DNA of 64,000 nt, from assembly GCA_951804985.1 (NCBI GenBank), contig OX638130.1, positions 128,167,593 through 128,231,592 on the forward strand. Reading direction: 5' to 3'. This DNA comes from Dryomyza anilis (lineage: Eukaryota; Arthropoda; Insecta; Diptera; Dryomyzidae). The notes under the pieces were generated by a model. It was not told the origin of the DNA, searched no databases, and was given only the letters and a program-made list of their open reading frames with translations. Both the position numbers and the translations under genes were made by a program. Below, in pieces: positions 32,579-43,470 of this stretch; position 1 is the stretch's first letter, and every line of letters begins with the position of its first letter.

Positions 32579-35500
32579 TTCAATTATTTGTGAGTTTCCT
32601 TGAAAATATATATTTTTTATAAAATACTGAATCAATACCTGTCATATTGACCAATTTTGTATAGGATTTTTTCTGAGTATTTTTAGTTGTGGCAAAAAAT
32701 CAAATATTCTAGCACATGTATAGATTTTGTTGAACATTTAAAGAAAAATGTAATTTTTGGCGTAGTTTACACTATGCTATGATTTGATTTTGAGTCATTA
32801 TAGAGAACTGATGATTTTTCATAACAAGACCTATGACATAAAAAATTACACGACCCTGATATTGCAAATTTCTACTAGAGATTCAGTACTTTTTAGATTA
32901 AGTAGCTCTAACATAATAAATGTGGCCTGCTTAAAGTATATTTTGAATGTATTATTAACGAGCAACAGGAAAAACAATGAAAATGTTTCGCAAGACTTTG
33001 TCGAATTTTTTGATTTTTTTCGTTTCAAATTTATCGTAAATCTATTAAAAATGGACGCCGCTGCACTTCCGCTGCACGACGCTCAAATGCCTTATTTCGT
33101 GCCTGCTGTGTGTAGTTGCTAAGCAACCGAAATTTTTATTAATACATTTTTGTTGCACGGTTTTTGCCACATTATTAACGTGATCCTTGAACCACTTTCT
33201 ACTAACAAAAACTTGAATTGAGTCGACTCAACTGCATTGCATTGCACTGCACCGCACCACAATTCAATCGACTCCACTTCACTTGAGTCAACTTTTGGTT
33301 TAAATGTTCCGCAATTTCGGACGTTGTTGGTTACAGGTTTTTCAAGTCGAAATACAATAAAAACAATAACTGTAACAATAGGTTGTTGTCAACGATATAT
33401 TGTTGTTGCTATTGTTGTTTTTGTTGTACATGCAGTTTACTGCCAATACTGCGTGTTTTCGATGGTTTTGCCCCAGTTGTTGCATAACAATGGCACCAGT
33501 TATAGTTGCTGCAAATGACTATAATTTGTGTGTTTTGCGATTTTAAAGGTTTATGGTATTTTTGTTACTTTTTCGTGAAAAAAAAAAACGGTTTAATATT
33601 TTAGCATTTATCAATTTTGTGTTCATGTCATCAAAATAATTTTATTTTCATATTAAAAAAAAGAGACGAATTCTTATATTTGAGAAATAACCAAGTTTTG
33701 AATTGACTTCTATTTGAGTTTTTGCGAATCTAAAGGGTTTATCATATTTTGAATACATTTTCGAGAAAAAACTATCAATAGTTTACGATTTTTCATACGA
33801 AAATAATTTTATAACCTTTTTTTATTAATTATAGTAAGCATTTTTATGATTTAAAATGATTTTTTACATGTTTCTTAAATTTTCGAGATACATTTTATTT
33901 TAGCATTTGCTACATTTTGGTCTACGGTATTTTTAATTTCGATATTTTTGATCCTCTAAAAAATTATTGAGTAATTTATAGTTTTAAAGTTTATTCGACA
34001 ATTATTAGCTTAAAAATATTTTTTTTGTTTCGACCAAATTTTGCTTCGGCATTCTAAGGATTTTAAAAATTTTACATATTTAAGTTTGGATGTACCGTAC
34101 GGATCCCTAAGAAACCCAAAATTTGGAAAAGTATTTCAATTTTGTTTTTTGTGGTATAACTCAAGACAAAAATTGACCGATACTCTAGTATTTTTTGTTT
34201 TTAGTTTCAAGTTGTCATTAAAAGAACCAAATATTCATATATAAAAAATTCCTTAATTTTTATATTTAAAAATAACCTAATTTTAAAATGACTATAAAGT
34301 TTTTTAGATATTTTATAGCATTTCTGTTGGCAATTCAAAATAAAAGCAACCGGTAATTTAGGGTTTTTCATCATTCGTAACTGAAATGTCTCCACAAGAA
34401 CATTATTTCCAGATGCCGTACAAAAAAAAAAAAAAAAAAAATTTCATACTAAAAAATAACGTAATTTGTTTTATATAAAAAAACCCTCATTAAAAGATTA
34501 AAATTCCCTACAAATTACATTCCAGCGAAAAAAACACTAATAATTTTGAAACACAAAAAACCAGCAAAATGCATTTTTATAAAATTATCTACATAGGACA
34601 AACTTTTGTCACAACTACACGCACGGCAATGTTAACCTACTTAAGCCGTTGCCGCGTCACGCCGCATTCTGCACCAGGACCTGCTGCCTCCGAGTGCTGT
34701 ACATGTGCTTGACCAACGACCACAAACAAAGTTCCTGTAACTTTAACTTCAACTTCATAAATAAATCAATTAATGCGCCGTTTGTTGGTCGGCAAAAAGT
34801 TTAATTGAAAATTTCACAGACGAATAATTTACGTGGCGCGTCGCTCGGTTTGGCCAACTTTTTGCCTAGCAGCAGCATCCAGCACCCAGCCAGCAGCCAG
34901 CACGACGGCAAAGATACAACAAGGATAATTACAAAATCCAACCAAAACAATTGCAAACTGCAGCCATACATACGTCGTATGCTACAATATATCTAAAACT
35001 GTGGTTTTTGCAAATGTCTCCTGATCCTTTTTTGCTCCTGTGCTGTTTGTTCTTTTTGTGTACATTTGTGGTATAGCTTTCCACAAAAATACAACAGCCA
35101 AAATATAATTGAATAAACGACAACAAGATAATAATTTTGAAAATCATGTGCAACAACTTTCTAGCTGACTACAACACAATTCGAGTTCGGTTGCCAAGCA
35201 GCTTCAATTTTATGATTATTTCTATTTCTATCTATGCTGTTGCTGTAATTGTTTTGAACATTTTCTATGTGATTATTTTGGAAATTTATGTTTGTCTGAT
35301 ATACATCAAACGTAATGGATGAGTTTCAATTTTCCATATATACAAAAATATTGTTTTGGTTTTTCTGTAATTGAATAAATTATTTTATTTTATGGTATTT
35401 CATAAATTCTACAAACAAAAGATATAAATTTAAAATATTGAAATGGTAATTTTTAAATTATAAATAATATTTTCCACATTTAATCAAAATTCAAAGTATT

Positions 35501-35727
35501 TTTGAAAACAAAAAAATTATTTAGTAAATTGTCTATAAATTCTCAAAACTTTATATGCATCGCTTTAAAATTGCCATTCGTACATTTTCCATATTTATAT
35601 AAATTTTTGTATGAACATTTCTCATGAAGAGTTTCAATTATGAATTCATCTAAAATTTGAGTTCATCTCAAACCATTTCTTTCATAAGAATTTAAATCGT
35701 ATAAACACTTAAGAAAGTGTAAATATT
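32579..35727. other. Mostly AT-rich noncoding DNA with islands at 33040-33500 and 34620-34990
   Basis: A + strand frame of 112 codons (32784-33122) begins in AT-rich sequence and ends in a GC-richer piece. I see no motif or splice support and do not call it a gene. 33236-33290 has GCATTGCATTGCACTGCACC simple sequence. 34422-34441 is a poly-A tract. The 34.6-35.0 kb island has CAGCAGCCAGCACGAC-like sequence. Nothing else is recognised. Confidence 0.3.
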
Positions 35728-35800
35728 GCATCGATGGCTCAATTGGTTAGTGCGTTCAACTATGAGGCGAAAGATCGCTGGTTTAAATCAGTGCAATCGA
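35728..35800 (+). mobile_element. tRNA-like sequence, second family
   Basis: The A box is TGGCTCAATTGG (35735-35746), with a degraded B box GGTTTAAATC (about 35780) at tRNA spacing. CGCTG/CAGTG could form a T-arm stem with an oversized loop. The acceptor strands (GCATCGA and CAATCGA) do not pair, so a functional tRNA is unlikely. It is probably the head of a tRNA-derived SINE or a tRNA pseudogene, distinct from family 1. Confidence 0.55.
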
Positions 35801-35856
35801 ATACAAAATTTTAAAAACATTACACATGGAGACCTTTTTTAATTATCCACGATCTT

Positions 35857-36182
35857 CGTATGATTTTCCGATGGATTAAAAGAATCTAATTACGATTTTG
35901 TGTCAATTTTTGTGTTTTTCTACATATTTTGGAGTTAATGAGTTTACAGATTTGAGTTATTGATCTAGTTTCTTTTATATTCTATTGTGAATACTTCAGC
36001 AAATATTTTGAAATAAACTACATGAAACTCGGATTAATCTGACCGAAGTTATGACCAGTCAAGCACAAAAAATATTGATTTTAAGATGCGTTACGTAATT
36101 ACTTAAAAACTTGAGGCAATCTGAAAAAATTGAGTATGAGGTCGTGATTAGAATCTTGAAGTCCATCGAAAAATCATACTTG
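35857..36182 (+). mobile_element. Non-autonomous inverted-repeat element M1, copy with both ends
   Basis: GTATGATTTTCCGATGGATT at the left is mirrored at the right, where the reverse complement reads GTATGATTTTTCGATGGACT. The right arm is long (to TTACGTAA, near 36096) and matches the left arm of the copy at 8358-8632. Here the left arm is shortened. The core (TCTACATATTTTGGAGTTAA, GAATACTTCAGCA) is shared. No transposase. Confidence 0.65.
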
Positions 36183-37147
36183 TGGCAACAACCTCTTAAT
36201 TCGGTTGTGCCAATCTTCTATTTGGTGAGTATGAGGTTGTGGCAACCTCCAATTCGGTGATCATGAATTTGTGACAACCTCCTAATCGCTGGCAACCGAA
36301 CTGCTGATTGACATGAGGATACGTTTTTCATTTATTTTGTTGATACAACACCTTACTTAATCGCCGTAACAAATGCACGAATGTCAATTTTGGCAGAATG
36401 AAAAATGCAATCATGAGAATACGGCAACCGAACATGCAGTTGCACGGACTAACATTTCGGTTGTAGAAAAATAAAGTACGTTAATATTAATGACATGAGG
36501 TTACAACAAATGTATTTCGGTTGCAACACTGAAACGTTGGTTTAATTAACCTAATGCCAAAAGAGAATTTTTCTATCTATATGAAAAATCGTATAACTTA
36601 TTAAACATCATTTTCAGATCCTATTAGGTCATGTATGTCTGTCAGTATGTCTGTTCGAATTACAGATTAACTCAAAAACTGGAAATTTATTTTATATTTG
36701 TTCTAACAAATAAGTAATTCTAAGTTAAAGAATGAGTCAAATTTGACATTTGATATTCTTCGTTAAATCAACAATTTTGTTTGCTAATTTGAATATCTGT
36801 ACGTCAATGCAGCAAATTAATTAGTTGGCGCAGTGTCAGCAATTATATTTTTTGTAAAACTGCGTCTACTCAATTATTTGTTGCATTGACGTACAAATAT
36901 TCATATTATAGCAAATGTGTTCATTAAATTAGTGAATTTCATTGCAGGATTTATTAATGAATGCAATTAATATCAGTTGCTATATTTACGCCGATTATTT
37001 TTTTCTGTGCGTAAACGGCTACATTACATAAAGGTAATTTCTGTATTTGACTCTTCGATATGCATAATTTGTAAAGTATACAATATAGATATAGTTATAT
37101 TTTTTATAAAAAAAAACTCAATTATAAATAAGTGTAATTTAGAGAAA
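36183..37147. other. Noncoding DNA with short repeats
   Basis: A ~50-bp motif with GAGTATGAGGTTGTGGCAAC and AACCTCCTAAT recurs imperfectly about three times at 36180-36300. TGTCTGTCAGTATGTCTGTT near 36640 may belong to another decayed element. No gene. Confidence 0.3.
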
Positions 37148-38570
37148 ATGGCTGGACCCGTTCACAGCTTCGCCCGTGCTAAGTATTAGTAATTGTAAAA
37201 CTATATCGTTTATAAAGATACATTTACGCCCCTTTTTCCCTTTTTAGTGCATGCCTACGTCGCCTTTTCCCGCCTGCATTGATCATAGTACCATGCCCCT
37301 TTTTCCAATCTCGATCACATTACACGTTGCTATTAAAATTTTTAAAAATTATCATTTGTTTCGATTTGTACAACTCTGCTCTTAGAAAGTCAGGAGTTTT
37401 AGCATTTTAAAAGTTTCTGTTATATTGGAGTTGTCACGCCCCATTGCCCAATTTCGTCCAAATTCTACGTAGGGCTCTCCACTCCCAAAAATCCATACGT
37501 TTTTTGTTATAAACCACCAAATCGAAAATAATTATTTGTACCACTGCTGGATGAAATTTCTGGTGAAGATGGTAATGAATTGATTCATATATTATATTAG
37601 CCAACATACCATATTGCCCATTTTTAGCCATATTTTAACATATTGCCCATTTTTAGCCTTTATGTAGATCCAAAAATTTTAATGATGTAGTCGCCGAAAC
37701 CGTGGATTTAATTCAAGTCAATTCTATGCCAATATTTAAAGCGGTAGATATTTATTGAATCTAATAGGTCCTGAAGAGTTGTCGTGTTATAAAGAGGACA
37801 ATCAAAATAGATTTTATCAGGCAAAATAGATTTTATAGGCCGTTTCATTTTCTCGTCCATAAGAGTAATTCAGTATATAGAAGAAAACGGATTTTTTTCC
37901 AGCCTTGATTCTACGTGTCCAATGTACAATGTTTAATATAATCTTTTGTTTCGATTTTTTTCTCTTAGCTCTTAGTAGGTAATGAGTAATAGCAATTTTA
38001 AGTTTTTTTTGTATGGGAGGTGCCACGCCCCATTGTCCAATGCCGTCCATATTCTACGTGATGATCGGAGTTTTAAGTATGAACATTTGATTTGATTTTT
38101 ATAACTCTACCCTTAGTATGTCAGGAGTTATAGCATTTTTAAAGTTATGGTTATATGGAAAATGACACGCCCCTTTATCAAATTCGGTCCACATTTAGAA
38201 AAAATATAAACAACAACAAAATACATCACTGAGCCCAATTTCATTACTGTGGCTATCGTATACAGATATTTTTAATTAAAAGTTCAGATTTGCCACGCCC
38301 ATTTTTGTACCTTAGGAAGAAAATTTCAAAAAATCCCTTCGTAGTGCGCTCTCACGTCGGGAAATCAACATCCTGTCCAAATTTCAAGTTCCTAGGATCA
38401 AATTTAGATTTTTTCGATTTTCCGGTTTTTCCTTTGGGTTTTTCCGACTAAACCTCTCTTGCATTGACACGAACAAAATACAAAAAGAATCAGGCAAATC
38501 CGTCGGTTCGGTCTCCCGTGATGCTTTGGCACACACAGGACATTTCATTTTTATATATATATATAGATAT
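37148..38570 (+). mobile_element. Decayed element T2
   Basis: It starts near GGACCCGTTCACAGCTTCGC and CCGTGC. The body has repeated phrases of the type GTCAGGAGTT-TAGCATTTT followed by CACGCCCCATTG (about 37390, 37975 and 38120). It ends with AATCCGTCGGTTCGGTCTCC, GACATTTCATTTTTATATAT and ATAGAT, running straight into a GATA microsatellite. This head and tail arrangement is common in insect repeats and is shared with element T1. No protein frame remains, and I do not assign a class. Confidence 0.5.
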
Positions 38571-38576
38571 ATAGAT

Positions 38577-38667
<91 letters not shown>
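38571..38667 (+). repeat. GATA tetranucleotide microsatellite
   Basis: There are about 22 perfect GATA units (ATAGATAGATAG...) directly continuing the TATATAGAT tail of element T2. The - strand reads as a Tyr-Leu-Ser-Ile repeat, an artefact of the 12-nt period. Confidence 0.95.
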
Positions 38668-38668
<1 letters not shown>

Positions 38669-40680
38669 GCAAATAAATGTTCGAAAATTGAAATTAACAT
38701 TGCCTCATAATATCCAAATACGTTCCACTACTCACAAAAGTCCAAAATTAAATCCAACTTGTACAATTTCGAGTGATATATAATATTTTATAATTCCTGC
38801 TATCATAAAAGTGCACTCAACAGGAATGTTCGTTGAATATGCGATAAACAGACATAGATTAAACCGAATGCAATCCACAACGCCTATTTTACATTCCACT
38901 AAACACAAATAAGCTTGATGCTAATCAGATGTGATTAACTAATAATATATGTTGGACATGCGAGAAGGTGTAGTTGTTATACGATATGTTGTTGTTTTTA
39001 TTTAGTAGATGTTGTTGTGGTTGTTGTAGATGTGCAAATACAAACAGAAATAAAACAAACAAACATTTGTCCACACGTGAGCAATTATGTGCGTCATGCA
39101 TGTGCGACATAATCTCTGGACATTTGTGTGTGTGTGTGTGTGTGTGCGAGATTTAGCTGGTGATCCTTGCGTGACATCTATAAATTTGATTAGCTCGGTA
39201 GTACCACCAGTAGTTGTTGCTGCTGCTGTTGATGCTATGATGTTGTCAGTTGTTGTGACACTGAGTTTAGTAGGTTGGCGTGATTTTCAGAAAACACAAC
39301 CGCACATGTTACGGTTTTTATAATATTATAACGTATATGCCTTACCGACCGACAGACCTAATCTGAGTCGAATGCAAACATTTGCATAATAAACACAGAC
39401 AGAGCGCTGAACAGATGGATATATGGACAGACAGATAAACATACCGTCGTATTACCGAAACGGGAACGAATCATATTCATATGATATTCAAATGCCAATC
39501 AAATATTATGTTAATTTGTTTTCATATGATTATATTAAGCATGTCGTTTGTGTGTAAACAGCAGACCCAAACAACCGACCGACCGAGCGACAAAATGTCT
39601 GCCATTCTGTATTTCTCTATATGTGTCTGTCCATTATTATGTCTGTCTGCATGTTGACATACCTGTCTGTTGAGCATTTGAGTCCGTTTCTATTGAATAT
39701 CATTCTGTTGACAGTACTTCGTATTCATATCATTTTTGTATTACTCTCGTCCTTGATGTTGCTTCGTCCCTCTTTAGTCCATCGTTGCTTATTTTGGGAG
39801 ATTTCGAGATTTCCTATTTTTTTTGTGTATTATTGTACATGTGCATGTGCTGCTCTGTTGGCCCAGTTAGTACTTGTTTATAGCATTGACGGCTGCCTTT
39901 GGCCGTTAAATCTTCGTGAATTTGCGTTTAATTTATTTACACTGGTTGTGCCGTTGAGGTTTTGTATTTTTTGTTTGTGCTTATTACACATTTGTACAAA
40001 TGTCCATGAGTTTGTTTTGGCCATGTTTTTATTTTGCTTGACTTATAAATTAGTCACATCAAATTTGATGATGTGTGCGTCATGCTCAATGTGTTTTTTA
40101 TGGAACTTCATAATTCAAAATAATTCACTGGGTAACTAAACAATACAAGCTGTATGCAGACATTAGGCTTTATAATACAGCAAAAAAAGAACCGTCTTAT
40201 TAAGACCCATATTTTATGATATAAGCCACATAGTGGCAGCTTTAAATGTAGCTAATAATGGTATAAAATATTATCGTACCCAAGTAGGTGTTTTTAAAAA
40301 CAGCCTTGAGCAATAATAGTCTGCTTGACTAAAGAAAAATGCACACTTATAGAAACATAAAAATACCTTTTTTTACACATTTTCTTTACACACACATTTT
40401 CCACACTATGTATAAACTCCCCGTTCAAATGGTTCAAAAAGGATTTTTATTTATAAACAACTATTGGTTATTTTATTTTATTTTATTTTGCCTTCGATGA
40501 TCTTCCATCTATAGCCATATGTTTGAAAAGTAAAAAACTTTTTATTAAAGTTTCATTGTTCGACTTTTAAGGGTTTTTACTGCTATCTGTTGGAGAGGTT
40601 TTATACTGTTTGAGTAGCTTAACTACTGTCTTATTGCACATCTCAGAACATATGTGAATTTTCTAAAGGTATTTCATATT
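38668..40680. other. Noncoding DNA; long T-rich open frame at 39621-40139
   Basis: The stretch contains a GTGTGTGTGTGTGTGTGTG run near 39126 and GACAGAC/GACCGACC simple sequence near 39350-39600. The window's longest open frame (172 codons, + strand, 39621-40139) is Leu/Phe/Cys-rich with no domain, signal or splice context that I recognise. It is most simply explained by a T-rich, stop-poor strand. Confidence 0.3.
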
Positions 40681-40719
40681 AATTTTTTCTTGTTTGTTCT
40701 TTTCTTTTTGCAGGTACGT
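40681..40719 (+). promoter_or_regulatory. Strong 3' splice site and candidate recursive splice site
   Basis: TTTTTTCTTGTTTGTTCTTT followed by TCTTTTTGCAG ends at 40713 and is followed at once by GTACGT. The ~30-nt pyrimidine tract is the best in the window. CAG|GTACGT could act as a ratchet point, while the donor at 40780/40781 would instead define a normal exon. Confidence 0.55.
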
Positions 40720-40780
40720 TCAAGGTTTTGTATTAAGTAACAGTACTTTGAGAAACTCTTCCTCGAATTGGCAAATTATG
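40714..40780 (+). CDS. Candidate internal coding exon (67 nt), protein unknown
   Basis: What is seen: it is preceded by a strong pyrimidine tract and CAG, and followed by ATG|GTAAGTT, a near-consensus donor. Frame 0 stops at codon 9. The frame starting at the second base is open throughout and reads YVQGFVLSNSTLRNSSSNWQ then IM. It needs two bases from the previous exon, which the candidate exon at 263-331 supplies (CG+G, Arg). The peptide has two potential N-glycosylation sequons (NST, NSS), consistent with an extracellular segment, but I recognise no family. Because it begins GTACGT it may be skipped by recursive splicing. Confidence 0.5.
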
Positions 40781-42351
40781 GTAAGTTCTATTGGTGGGTT
40801 TAATATTTCAAATTTTGGATTAAATTAAAAGTGCTGGGGTTCCGTACGGGACATTCGTACGCTTAAAACTTTAATATCTCGATGGAATTTTATTTACTTG
40901 ATTTTTGTTTGTGCGTGTAGTATTTAAATAGGACTAAACATCTGGATTCTATACGGTAGATCAAAAGATATAAATAACATAGTGGGCGTTCCGGATGTAA
41001 CAAAAACGGAAGTAAATATCGAGGTTCATATGGATATTCCAAAAAGTTAGCGAATTTTGCGTACAAATGATTTTTTTGAAATATTTTAAAAAATAACTGA
41101 AATCATGTGGTTTCTTCGTATATTTACACTTTGTTCTTAAAGTTTATATTTTTTTTTTTTAAATAAATCACAGAAAAATTCCAGACGGGACATACCGGAC
41201 GAGACAAAAAATTCCGTATTGAAATTATCAGTACGATTTTTATTCTAAAAATACTTTTTTCGTACAATATATTTTTTTTATTATTTCTGAACATAGCTGA
41301 GACAATTTACTTTATTTTTGCATATGTACACTTTATTCCTAAAGTTTACAGTTATTTCGTAATAAATCGCAGAAAAATTACGGACGTTCCGTATGGAAAT
41401 TTGCACTACGATTTCTTGTTTCCTAATTCATCGTTGTTTCAAAGATTTGAGCATTTTGAATTTTTCGGTCGTGGTTGACGTTTTTCTGGAAATGCCCATA
41501 TGATTTGTATTAGTTATTTTTTTAAGATTGAGAGATATTTGTGGTATTCCAAAATTTGTATTTCTGGAAAGTAAATATAAACTTTGTTAAAAATAGTTTT
41601 TTTTTTGTACAGAATAAACTTTAATATGGGACAAAGTGGGACACGTTTTCATTTTTCTCCAAAAAGAAGTATATGGGCCATTTGCAGAAACTGCTGTTCA
41701 CTGAATTGTTGAAATTTTATTTCTTCGGCATTTAATTTATTGAAATTCTACAAATTCTTCTTCTGATATAGTTGAAGTATATTTACTGAATTATTCTTCT
41801 GCTATTAAAGGCTCGCTTCTCGCCTATCTTATGCAATTTAGATCTTATCTCAGTTAAAGTCAAAAAGATGATTTTCATTGGGTTTGTAGGCATAATTGAA
41901 GTTTTTTTCTTGGCAAACCCAATAAATTATTTATAAAACACAATATTTTCACTAAAATTACAACAAGCATTGCCTTAATTACGTTTCCCACTTTACCCCA
42001 GAAAATGCATCTTACACTCAAAAAAAAAATATTAAAATTAATACATTTTATGCATTTGTTTCAAAAATATTTATTTTTTATACATATCATTTACATTTGT
42101 ATTTATTTTCTTAGTTTTTAATGAGACATGTACTTGTTTTCTTTTTTCAAAAAAAAAAAAAAAAAAACAAAATATGTTAAATGTGTTTTTATTTGTTTTT
42201 GTATTTTTTTTTTCTATTATGATACAACATAGATATTTTATAAAGAATTGCCTGAAATAAATTATAATATGAAAACTTTAAAAAATTTTCCATTTCAAAT
42301 GTTTTTGAAAAAATCTTTTTGTTTGTGCAAACATCTTAAACAAAATAAGTT
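40781..42351. other. Noncoding DNA with ~200-bp tandem duplication
   Basis: Segments around 41050-41210 and 41250-41410 share CACTTTGTTCTTAAAGTTTA-like phrases, AATAAATC.CAGAAAAATT and .GGAC at an offset near 202 bp. Phrases such as TCCGTACGGGACATTCGTAC and ATGGGACAAAGTGGGACACG occur. 42150-42170 is poly-A. No gene. Confidence 0.4.
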
Positions 42352-42424
42352 GCATGTCTAGCCTAACGGGTAGAGCAGTGGACTTCAACGTCGGAGTCAG
42401 GAGTTCGATTCCAACTTGTGACAA
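42352..42424 (+). mobile_element. tRNA-like sequence, third family
   Basis: TAGCCTAACGGG (A box, 42359-42370) and AGTTCGATTCC (B box, 42402-42412) are spaced as in a tRNA. Acceptor and T-arm stems do not pair well, so it is a tRNA-derived element or pseudogene rather than a working tRNA. Only GTTG/CAAC at the outer edges pair. No SINE body shared with the other families was found downstream. Confidence 0.55.
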
Positions 42425-43044
42425 CAATACAGTTTTATTCAATTGTCAAAATGATATGAAGCAAATAAGAAATAAAATAAGACGAGTGAAAAGAAACAAA
42501 AAACGAAAAGTAAAAATGCATAAAATGTATTCAAAATGTATAAAATATATTAATTTTTCTATTTTCTCTGGTCAGCAAAATAATTGCAATTTCAGTAATT
42601 TTAAGATAAATTTATTTAAAAATTGCACTGAAATTCAATAAAAATATGTTTTTATTTTATATATTATTCATGCATAAACAAATACACAAATTTAATTAAA
42701 AAATGCTATATTTTGAATCTTGAATAAGCCTATAAAGTGAGCCTTTTGATTTAAAATAAGTCCGAATTAATTTATTTGGAATAAAAATCAATGTTATTTT
42801 GATTATCTTTATATTTCACATTCAATTTACAATCTAATTTTGTGAGCCTGAGCCTAACTTGAATCTGGGTGTTTATTGCATAATTATTTCAGACATTTTT
42901 ATTTGTTTTTAATACAATTTTTTTACATTATCGCAATATCACAATTTGAACAAAACTAAGCACCATTTAAGAAATGTTAAAATATTTACAAAACCAGTTT
43001 GTATTTCAAAAGATATACAATATTCTTATTTTGTTTTTAAACAT
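42425..43044. other. AT-rich noncoding DNA
   Basis: Nothing is recognised except the TATAA-rich tail of the following SINE copy at the right edge. Confidence 0.3.
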
Positions 43045-43262
43045 AATATAATATAATATAATAGTTTGGCACTACAGTCCTATAAGAACTTAGGCCGAAC
43101 TCTCTCATCACTTTGACCTTTGCGTGTTATGTTTGTACTCAACCTACAGACCTACAGTTTATTGCCGAATCCGAACGGCGGGTGAGAGTTTTTCATAGGC
43201 AATGTTTTACTCTCGTAGGTTTGCCATTTACTGCCGAGAGGTAGCGCGGAATAGAAAAAAGG
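43045..43262 (-). mobile_element. tRNA-derived SINE, family 1, copy 4 (5'-truncated)
   Basis: Read on the - strand it matches the body of copies 1-3 from CGCGCTACCTCTCGGCAG to AGGACTGTAGTGCCAAAC, then a TTATA-type tail. The tRNA head with the A and B boxes is absent. Truncation at the 5' end is typical of reverse-transcription-based insertion. Confidence 0.8.
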
Positions 43263-43350
43263 ACGAAAAGATCGAAAAGATCCAAAATATCAACAAGATA
43301 TTTGTTCTGAACATGTCCATGAAGCCCTTTGATAATTTTTTTTTTATTTT
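43263..43350. other. Short noncoding spacer
   Basis: It contains GATCGAAAAGATCCAAAATA and CATGTCCATGAAGCCC. No feature is supported. Confidence 0.25.
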
Positions 43351-43470
43351 CATTATGTTTTGAAATGTCATAAAAATGGTTTTCGACATGTACACTGGAC
43401 ATTTTTTTTACATTATGTTTTGAAATGCCATAAACATGATTTTGGACATGTACACTGGAGGATGAAGTGT
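43351..43470. repeat. 60-bp tandem duplication
   Basis: CATTATGTTTTGAAATG.CAT to GACATGTACACTGGA occurs at 43351 and again at 43411. Because 60 is a multiple of 3, the - strand frame at 43193-43519 carries a 20-residue peptide repeat (VHVQNHVYGISKHN type). That frame runs into SINE sequence and is not judged to be a gene. Confidence 0.75.

Noticed and set aside
32784..33122. 112-codon + strand frame beside the ACTACAAAAT satellite
   Set aside because: There is no motif, start or splice support. The composition changes along it, as expected of chance.
38490..38672. Tyr-Leu-Ser-Ile repeat protein on the - strand
   Set aside because: It is an artefact of the GATA microsatellite.
39621..40139. 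Longest open frame in the window (172 codons, + strand)
   Set aside because: It is Leu/Phe/Cys-rich from a T-rich strand with no domain, start context, splice or repeat-transposase match. A stop-poor skewed strand explains it.
35728..42424. Functional tRNA genes at 35728 and 42352
   Set aside because: The A and B boxes are present, but the acceptor and T-arm stems do not pair. They are better read as tRNA-derived elements.
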